From positions 1-11,971 of the forward strand of contig JAHFBD010000049.1 in the NCBI GenBank assembly GCA_023250175.1: a stretch of 11,971 nucleotides of DNA, read 5' to 3'. The notes under the pieces were generated by a model. The model ran no database searches, was not told the origin of the DNA, and saw only the letters and a program-made list of their open reading frames with translations. The first letter of the stretch is position 1; each line of letters starts with the position of its first letter. The DNA comes from Candidatus Melainabacteria bacterium. Lineage in GTDB: Bacteria; Cyanobacteriota; Vampirovibrionia; 2-02-FULL-35-15. Position numbers and translations under genes: made by a program. This document shows positions 7,501-11,971 of the stretch, piece after piece.

Positions 7501-7697
7501 GTGATGAAGAAATTCAAGAAATGCTTGCAGATGCAAATGATGTATCTCGTAGAGATAGTTTTAGATTTTCAAAAAAGAACAGTATTGTAAATATATCTTT
7601 TGATGAATATCTTAATTTTTTAAATGAGATTCAACAAATATTCCTCTCAGCTAGAAAAACAATGAATATCACACGAACAGCACTAAATAAATTGTGA
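7494..7697 (+). CDS. small acidic protein overlapping the nucleotidyltransferase remnant
   Basis: 67 residues beginning LSDEEIQEMLADANDVSRRD and containing SFDEYLNFLNEIQQIF (about 35-50); predicted mostly helical, no membrane segment. Its ATG overlaps the last seven bases of the nucleotidyltransferase frame, a sign of translational coupling, so the two probably form an accessory pair. I have a vague memory of similar short proteins beside intact nucleotidyltransferases of this kind, but cannot name a family. With its partner broken, it may be a surviving antitoxin-like or chaperone-like half, or simply a relic. The stop is followed 13 bases later by the partial tRNA copy. Confidence 0.6.
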   Translation: MLSDEEIQEMLADANDVSRRDSFRFSKKNSIVNISFDEYLNFLNEIQQIFLSARKTMNITRTALNKL

Positions 7698-7710
7698 AGT
7701 TTAAAATATT

Positions 7711-7801
7711 TTTGAGGGGTGTATGGGCAACCGTAAGGGTTCTCGCTCCATTAAGGAACGAGGCTCGCTCACAAAGTGAGCGGCAAGTTACTTCTCGGAC
7801 A
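7711..7801 (+). pseudogene. partial tRNA-Leu 3' half, split by a 42-bp insert
   Basis: Bases 7711-7741 match tRNA-Leu bases 5194-5224 (anticodon loop, variable arm, T stem and start of T loop) at 30 of 31 positions; the only change is C5203 to T7720. The match resumes at 7784-7801 against 5225-5242, with two changes (C5230 to T7789, C5231 to A7790) and an intact acceptor half and discriminator. Between them lie 42 extra bases inside the T loop. There is no acceptor 5' strand or D arm upstream, so no functional tRNA can form. It is best read as an attachment-site duplicate (attR) or a tRNA relic. Confidence 0.85.
7742..7783. repeat. 42-bp double-hairpin palindromic insert
   Basis: Two adjacent hairpins. 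The first has CTCG (7742-7745) pairing with CGAG (7759-7762) and, across one mismatch, TCC (7747-7749) with GGA (7755-7757) around loop ATTAA. The second has CGCTCAC (7766-7772) pairing perfectly with GTGAGCG (7776-7782) around AAA. It is about 57% G+C in otherwise AT-rich DNA and interrupts the T loop of the tRNA copy cleanly. This suggests a small dispersed palindromic element (REP/MITE-like). No second copy is seen in this window. Confidence 0.7.
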
Positions 7802-7923
7802 TTTCATTTTTATATGCTGCAAAACAAGTTTGCGGCTCTTGCATCTAAGCCTAAAGTCTGATCGGATTTGGTGAATGAATCGAATTGGATGTGTAATTTC
7901 TTGATTAAGAAGCTTATATGTTT

Positions 7924-7940
7924 TAACCTTTTTAAGGTTA
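7924..7940 (+). promoter_or_regulatory. perfect 7-bp hairpin in the leader of the FabG-like gene
   Basis: TAACCTT (7924-7930), loop TTT, AAGGTTA (7934-7940), ending 43 bases before the ATG at 7984. It lies in a 182-bp gene-free stretch (7802-7983) in which I see nothing else firm. A TTGATT at 7901-7906 could be a -35 box, but no good -10 follows at the right distance. The dyad may be an operator or a 5' mRNA structure. Confidence 0.4.
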
Positions 7941-7983
7941 GAGAGTTATTAAAGAAATAGCAGTTAATTTAAGGAGAAAAAAT

Positions 7984-8817
7984 ATGAATATTTCTGGTGT
8001 TACAAGCAACATATTTAATCCGAATTTAAAAGGAAAAACAGTTGTAATTACTGGAGCTGGTGGAGGGATAGGAAGGGCTGTTGCGTTAGCATATGGGCAA
8101 CAAGAAACCAGACTTGGAATTACTGATAAAAATAAAGATTCAGTCTCACAAACATTTGAAATGTTAAAGAGTTTAGGAATTAATGATGTCTTATGGTTTG
8201 AAGGAGATGTCACTTGTAAGGCTGATGCTGAACAACTGATGGGAACTGTGGCAGAAAAATTAGGTGATGGCTCTATTGAGGTAGTAAATAATATTGCTGG
8301 GATTACAGCTGATGCACCTTTCCATAAAATGACAGAAGAGCAGTGGAGAAGAGTATTGGATGTAAATTTAGCAGGGACTTTTGTTACCACACAAGCAGCA
8401 ATGCCTTTTATGCGGGAGGTTGCGAAAAATGAACAAAGGATTGGTTTGCCAAAGTTAAGATCAATTATTAATGTTTCATCTGTATCAAGTAAAGGTAATG
8501 CTGGTCAAGCAAATTATGCAGCAAGTAAAGCTGCTGTAGAGGGGTTTACAAGGGCTATTGCTACAGAACTTGCCCCTTTTAACATAAAAGTTAATGCTGT
8601 TGCTCCTGGATTTGTTGATACACAAATGACTCAAGTAATTCCTGAAAAAGCTATGGGTACTATCAGGGAAATTCATAAGAAGAAAACTCTTTGTGGTAAA
8701 TTTGGACAACCTGATGATATAGCTAGAGTAGTATTATTTCTAGGATCTGATCTGTCAGGTTTTATGACTGGTCAGGTTTTAGTTGCTGATGGTGGTCTTA
8801 CTACTGGAGTTTTATAA
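7984..8817 (+). CDS. FabG-like short-chain dehydrogenase/reductase
   Basis: A 277-residue classical SDR. The NAD(P)-binding glycine motif TGAGGGIG is at 23-30, the adenine-pocket GDVT at 74-77, NNIAG at 102-106, catalytic Asn128 in DVNLAG, the catalytic Ser at 165/166 in INVSSVSS, and YxxxK as Tyr178/Lys182 in QANYAASKAA. PGFVDTQM (208-215) and the C-terminal GQVLVADGG are typical of 3-oxoacyl-ACP reductase FabG. FabG reduces beta-ketoacyl-ACP with NADPH in fatty acid elongation. The protein is about 30 residues longer than E. coli FabG, with an extra 17-residue N-terminus and an insertion near 145-158 (AKNEQRIGLPKLRS), as in FabG4/HSD17B8-like or PHB-type reductases, so the substrate is not certain. 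AAGGAG (7971-7976) supports ATG 7984. The next gene follows after 32 bp, likely as one operon. Confidence 0.9.
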   Translation: MNISGVTSNIFNPNLKGKTVVITGAGGGIGRAVALAYGQQETRLGITDKNKDSVSQTFEMLKSLGINDVLWFEGDVTCKADAEQLMGTVAEKLGDGSIEVVNNIAGITADAPFHKMTEEQWRRVLDVNLAGTFVTTQAAMPFMREVAKNEQRIGLPKLRSIINVSSVSSKGNAGQANYAASKAAVEGFTRAIATELAPFNIKVNAVAPGFVDTQMTQVIPEKAMGTIREIHKKKTLCGKFGQPDDIARVVLFLGSDLSGFMTGQVLVADGGLTTGVL

Positions 8818-8849
8818 TACTTAAATATAAAAATAATAAGGAGCGGATT

Positions 8850-9275
8850 ATGGAAATTGAAGCTTATAGACCAAGACCGATAGGAAGTAACTGGTTAAGT
8901 TGTTTTATTTGTGAAGGAAAGAAAAATGGAGTTTCAGATATAGATAATGAAGGAGAGCCAACTGGTGAAATCGTTCAATCTAGATTAGATAAAGATGGTG
9001 TGCATTATGGTGGTGGCTATCATTCATGCCAACCTGATATGTCTGCTTATGTAGATAACAAAAAATCTGGTGAACATGTGGTTGGAATGTTTGAAACAGA
9101 GGGTTGTAAAGCATTTCTAGATTTTAGACCAAGTGAACCTAATTATGTTCAAGTTAAAGTAGGTGCATGTGAAAAACATCTTCCTAACCTGGAAGAATTA
9201 CAAAGATTAGCTTCTCAACACAATGTAATAACAAGAGAAATTATTAGAGAAGCCAAAGGATATGAGCCACAGTAA
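8850..9275 (+). CDS. conserved-looking hypothetical protein with CxxC motif
   Basis: I do not recognise this 141-residue protein. It has CFIC (Cys18, Cys21) near the N-terminus and further Cys at 60 (HSCQ), 86 (GCKAF) and 107 (GACEKH), with His at 52, 58 and 110; some of these could form a metal site, but spacing alone does not prove it. No signal peptide or membrane segment is seen, and the C-terminal third (LPNLEELQRLASQHN then REIIREAKG) is helical. AAGGAG eight bases before the ATG gives a solid start. It begins 32 bp after the FabG-like gene on the same strand and is probably co-transcribed with it. Function unknown. Confidence 0.75.
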   Translation: MEIEAYRPRPIGSNWLSCFICEGKKNGVSDIDNEGEPTGEIVQSRLDKDGVHYGGGYHSCQPDMSAYVDNKKSGEHVVGMFETEGCKAFLDFRPSEPNYVQVKVGACEKHLPNLEELQRLASQHNVITREIIREAKGYEPQ

Positions 9276-9380
9276 TTTCTATTTTTCATATTAAAGTTAA
9301 GTATAATGTTTTTGATATTTCCATTTCAATCAAGTTGATGAGCAGGTTTTGAATGCGTCAACTAAAGTGTTTGTGTGAAA

Positions 9381-10091
9381 CTATACCCAATTCAAAATTT
9401 TTCTTATTGTTGTTGGTAGTTTTGATTTATCGTGAGCAATCCATTTTATTTCAGGTATAGTTTGAAATTTGTTTGAGGCTTCCTGTTCTCTTTCTAAGAA
9501 AAGAGAGACTATTTTATCTTTAGCTTGGTCTAATGAAAGTACGCCATCTAAATACTCTATTATAGGTCCATAGACAAATGAGTTTTGCATAACATAAGTA
9601 TTTCTATAGTCTTTATCAAGCATCTCTTCCGTTTCTTCAACTAACCCTGCTTCTATTAATGCTTGTAATCTTTGCTCTACTTTTTCTTTGAAGTTAATAT
9701 GTGAAGTTGGTCTTAAACCAATTATTGCGGGTTTAAATTCTGTATTATTTTCAGCCAGTTTCTTAATATAGCTAAATGGATAGACTTCCATAACAGCAAA
9801 TCGATTTTTATCACCCATAGAATTTATGATTTTAGCTGAAGTGTGAATGTATTCTATTGCATCTGGAACGTTATCAGTTGGGTGAAGTATCTGATAAAGG
9901 TGCTGTTTAACATCCGTGTTTTCTAGAGAATCTTGGATCCCTGTACCCACTTCAAATTCTTTATAGAAAAAGAATTTATCACCATTAATTACTTCACCTT
10001 TTTGTTTCCTTGCAAGTTCATATGAGACTTGTGTTTTGCCGGTTGATGTGGGTCCTGTGATAACTAATACTTTTGGTATTTTGAGAGACAT
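9381..10091 (-). CDS. isopentenyltransferase, adenylate (Ipt/cytokinin-synthase)-like or short MiaA-like
   Basis: A 236-residue P-loop protein: GPTSTGKT at 13-20, an acidic residue in INGDKFF (Asp38), VGTGIQ (48-53), VMEVYPFSYIKKLA (100-113), then AIIGLRPTSHINFKEKVEQR and REQEASNKFQTIPE (201-214). The first two match both MiaA and Agrobacterium Ipt. Length (Ipt about 240, MiaA about 300), the order of blocks, and the C-terminal REQEASNKFQ resembling the ARQQEQKFPQ I recall from Ipt favour the adenylate-type group. MiaA hallmarks such as GGTGLY are absent. Ipt transfers a dimethylallyl (or hydroxylated) group from the isoprenoid diphosphate to AMP; MiaA modifies tRNA A37. No LOG-type phosphoribohydrolase is next to it. 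ATG 10091 has AAAGGA upstream. It is convergent with the 8850 gene. The P-loop transferase superfamily is secure; substrate is not. Confidence 0.78.
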   Translation of the reverse strand: MSLKIPKVLVITGPTSTGKTQVSYELARKQKGEVINGDKFFFYKEFEVGTGIQDSLENTDVKQHLYQILHPTDNVPDAIEYIHTSAKIINSMGDKNRFAVMEVYPFSYIKKLAENNTEFKPAIIGLRPTSHINFKEKVEQRLQALIEAGLVEETEEMLDKDYRNTYVMQNSFVYGPIIEYLDGVLSLDQAKDKIVSLFLEREQEASNKFQTIPEIKWIAHDKSKLPTTIRKILNWV

Positions 10092-10213
10092 TAAAGATTT
10101 CCTTTAGTATTGGTAGTAAGTAATTATACCTGAGAAAGAAATGGATTGTAGTTGAAGATTAGCCTCTGCAAACATGAACCAAATAAGATTGTATAAAATC
10201 AAAATATAAAGTC

Positions 10214-10243
10214 TTGATTAAGAGTTCTTAGGTGTTTCATAAT
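10214..10243 (+). promoter_or_regulatory. candidate promoter for the 10274 gene with -10 inside an inverted repeat
   Basis: TTGATT (10214-10219) and CATAAT (10238-10243) are 18 bp apart. GTGTTT (10232-10237) and AAACAC (10247-10252) form an inverted repeat that brackets the -10 box, the position expected for a repressor operator. Motif reading only. Confidence 0.35.
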
Positions 10244-10273
10244 AAAAAACACTATAAAAACAGGAGTTAATAA

Positions 10274-10666
10274 ATGAGAGTAATTAATTTTATAACAAGT
10301 GGGTTTTCAAGACTTGGAGATGCTATTGGAAAAAAAATGCAAGAGTCACAAAAAAGGCGAACGGAAAAAGAAAAAGCTGAATTTGAAATAGGTCTTCAGA
10401 ATCAATTAGAATTAGTCCCAAGGGCAGATAAAGCCCAAGAATTTTTTACTAGTAATGGATTAAATGCTCTTACTGTTAAACCTGTTCCATTAAAGGATCA
10501 TTTGTATATTACAGGAGAAATCTCTGTTACAGATTATAGGAAATATAGAGATGTGTTAAATAAAGTACTTAGTGAAATTGGATGTGAGCTTTCTCCTACT
10601 GTTTACCCAGAGACTTTGGGTAGTGGAAAAGTTAGAATTGGACAACATATAAAAGTTGCTAGTTAA
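10274..10666 (+). CDS. hypothetical cytosolic protein
   Basis: 130 residues, not recognised. Residues 1-20 could form an amphipathic helix (VINFITSGFSRLGDAIGKKM), followed by a highly charged helix (about 21-45) rich in Lys, Arg and Glu. The C-terminal part (about 65-128) alternates strands and helices (DHLYITGEISVTDYRKYRDV, then GSGKVRIGQHIKVAS) and may be a small alpha/beta domain. No membrane segment, no cysteine cluster. AGGAG (10262-10266) seven bases before the ATG supports the start. It is divergent from the Ipt-like gene, with 182 bp between starts, and is followed by a 194-bp spacer before the FtsH-like gene. Confidence 0.7.
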   Translation: MRVINFITSGFSRLGDAIGKKMQESQKRRTEKEKAEFEIGLQNQLELVPRADKAQEFFTSNGLNALTVKPVPLKDHLYITGEISVTDYRKYRDVLNKVLSEIGCELSPTVYPETLGSGKVRIGQHIKVAS

Positions 10667-10860
10667 ATTAGTTATTTTCTGTATTTGTTGATTTGAATAG
10701 ATTAAACAGACCAATATCATCACCATTTTATTCTTTTTCTTGTAAAGTCCTTATCTTAATTTCATCAAGAAAGACATATTGATTTTACTTTTAACCATTA
10801 GTCTTTAGAAATATATTAAACTAACATTAATTTATTTAGAGAGTTAGTAATAATTTAACG

Positions 10861-11971
10861 ATGACTAAAATTAATTCAAGTCCTCCTATAAGTTGGCCAA
10901 AGTTAGCATTGTTTGCTGTTGGTTGTGGTATAGGTGTTAATGTTATACGTGGTTGTGCAAATGAAGATAAGACAAATATAACTCCTCAGACTGAAGAATC
11001 TAGAAATGAAGTGCCAGATAAAAATGGTGTATTTTTAAGTACTGTTGATCAAGTCTTAGATAAGGCAAAGCTTGGAAAAATCACAAATGCTTATTTATGG
11101 GTAAATGGTGGTAAAGCACAGAATACTCCTTATTATGAGTTTATATTAAAAAATGGGAACAGAAACTATCTTCTTGTTCCAAGTGATTCAAAAGAAATTC
11201 AAAAGTTAGAACAAGGGCTTAGAACCTTATCTCCTGAACCTATTATTATTACAAAAGGTGATAAAAGCACTATTGAAAAAGTAATAGACACAGGCTCTGG
11301 CTTTATTTCTATTTTGTTGCCAGTAGCAATTTTGCTTCTTTTATTACCAGTTTTGAAAAGTGTAATGGGAGCGCATAAAAATTGGGAAATAGTCAAAGAA
11401 TCAGGTAAGAAATTCTCAGATGTCAGAGGGTATCCAAAGATTGTTGAAAGGCTTGAAAAAATAGTCAAGTATATAAAGGATACAGAAAAAAACAAAGTTG
11501 GAGCGGTGTTACCAAAAGGAGTTCTTCTCTGTGGACCACCGGGAACGGGTAAAACTCTTATGGCAAAAGCAGTTGCTGGTGAGGCTAAGACACCCATGAT
11601 TATTACTAACGGATCTGATTTCATGAATACACCGCTTGCAGGGGTTGCTACTAAAAAAGTAGATGGATTGTTTAATCAGGCAGAAGAGATTGCAAAAAAA
11701 GAAGGCGGATGTATTATTTTTGTGGATGAATTAGATGCTCTTGGATCAATCCGAGGAAACAGTGGTACTGATGTGGGGCATGAGCACTCTAAAACCTTAA
11801 ATAAGTTTTTAGAGAGAATGGATGGATTTAAACCAACTACCAATGTAATGGTAATTGCAGCTACAAACCGTGTAGAGGTTATAGATCCTGCACTTACACG
11901 ACCAGGTAGATTTGACTTGATTATAGAGATCCCACCTCCAATTTCTTCAAAACAAAGAGAAGATATATTAG
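10861..11971 (+). CDS. FtsH-like membrane AAA+ ATPase (C-terminus outside window)
   Basis: 370 residues are visible and the frame is open to the window edge. The layout is that of FtsH: a first hydrophobic segment (about 12-31), an extracytoplasmic region with an FtsH_ext-like pattern (about 33-140), a second membrane helix (about 147-165), then a cytoplasmic AAA domain. Seen there are FSDVRGY (185-191), Walker A GPPGTGKT (225-232), Walker B IIFVDELDA with Asp289/Glu290, sensor 1 Asn336 (IAATNR) and the second region of homology DPALTRPGRFD (342-352). The pore loop differs from FtsH: where FVEMFVGVGA is usual, FMNTPLAGVAT (254-264) is found, with Leu for the substrate-gripping Phe. The zinc-protease domain, if present, lies past the edge. 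FtsH degrades membrane and regulatory proteins; this looks like a divergent paralogue. No strong Shine-Dalgarno precedes ATG 10861, yet no other start retains the first helix. Confidence 0.88.
   Translation, partial: MTKINSSPPISWPKLALFAVGCGIGVNVIRGCANEDKTNITPQTEESRNEVPDKNGVFLSTVDQVLDKAKLGKITNAYLWVNGGKAQNTPYYEFILKNGNRNYLLVPSDSKEIQKLEQGLRTLSPEPIIITKGDKSTIEKVIDTGSGFISILLPVAILLLLLPVLKSVMGAHKNWEIVKESGKKFSDVRGYPKIVERLEKIVKYIKDTEKNKVGAVLPKGVLLCGPPGTGKTLMAKAVAGEAKTPMIITNGSDFMNTPLAGVATKKVDGLFNQAEEIAKKEGGCIIFVDELDALGSIRGNSGTDVGHEHSKTLNKFLERMDGFKPTTNVMVIAATNRVEVIDPALTRPGRFDLIIEIPPPISSKQREDIL

Larger units (their letters stand above)
5194..7801. mobile_element. candidate remnant island bounded by tRNA-Leu 3' end and its partial duplicate
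   Basis: The 3' half of the tRNA-Leu gene (5194-5242) is repeated in direct orientation at 7711-7801, without any 5' half beside it. This is the layout left by tyrosine-recombinase elements that integrate in tRNA 3' ends: an intact tRNA at one junction and a displaced 3' fragment at the other. Between the copies lie an LRV-repeat protein gene, a broken nucleotidyltransferase-like gene and a small overlapping gene. None is an integrase, excisionase or replication gene, so the element would be a decayed or trans-mobilised remnant. The alternative is a tandem tRNA duplication whose 5' half was lost and whose gap was filled by other DNA. Confidence 0.4.

Noticed and set aside
11199..11624. 141-residue open frame on the minus strand
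   Set aside because: It is antisense to the conserved AAA core of the FtsH-like gene, including Walker A.

Overview
This is an 11,971-bp stretch of AT-rich bacterial chromosome (roughly one third G+C by eye). It carries about a dozen genes with good starts, one tRNA gene and short spacers. It is a mix of conserved housekeeping genes (elbB, a FliA/WhiG-type sigma factor, dprA, a citramalate synthase, a FabG-like reductase, an FtsH-like ATPase) and lineage-specific unknowns. The combination of very low G+C, a FliA-like sigma factor, CimA-type citramalate synthase and a solenoid-repeat protein would fit a Melainabacteria/Vampirovibrionia-like lineage or another uncultured low-GC phylum. That placement is only a guess; no marker here fixes the taxonomy.

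Layout. Bases 1-468 (minus) hold the start of elbB, which runs off the left edge. After a 369-bp spacer comes a plus-strand run: a small two-helix membrane protein (838), a sigma-28-like factor (1373) and dprA (2299). The 3' end of dprA overlaps the 3' end of the convergent cimA-type gene (3369-4973, minus) by 28 bp. A tRNA-Leu(GAG) gene lies at 5164-5242.

The stretch from the tRNA to about 7801 looks like accessory DNA. It holds a 513-residue protein with twelve 26-residue LRV/HEAT-like repeats (minus), a broken nucleotidyltransferase-like gene with an overlapping 67-residue partner, and then a second, partial copy of the 3' half of the tRNA-Leu gene. That copy is itself split by a 42-bp double-hairpin element. 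The two tRNA 3' ends look like attL/attR of a small tRNA-targeted island that has lost its integrase.

To the right, a FabG-like reductase and a cysteine-containing unknown form a likely two-gene operon (7984-9275). A convergent 236-residue isopentenyltransferase resembles the adenylate-type cytokinin synthases (Ipt/Tmr) in length and layout more than tRNA-modifying MiaA. A small unknown protein follows at 10274. The window closes inside an FtsH-like membrane AAA protein with a changed pore loop (10861 to the edge).

The most interesting items are the tRNA-bounded segment with its palindromic insert, the Ipt-like protein, the divergent FtsH homologue and the LRV solenoid protein.
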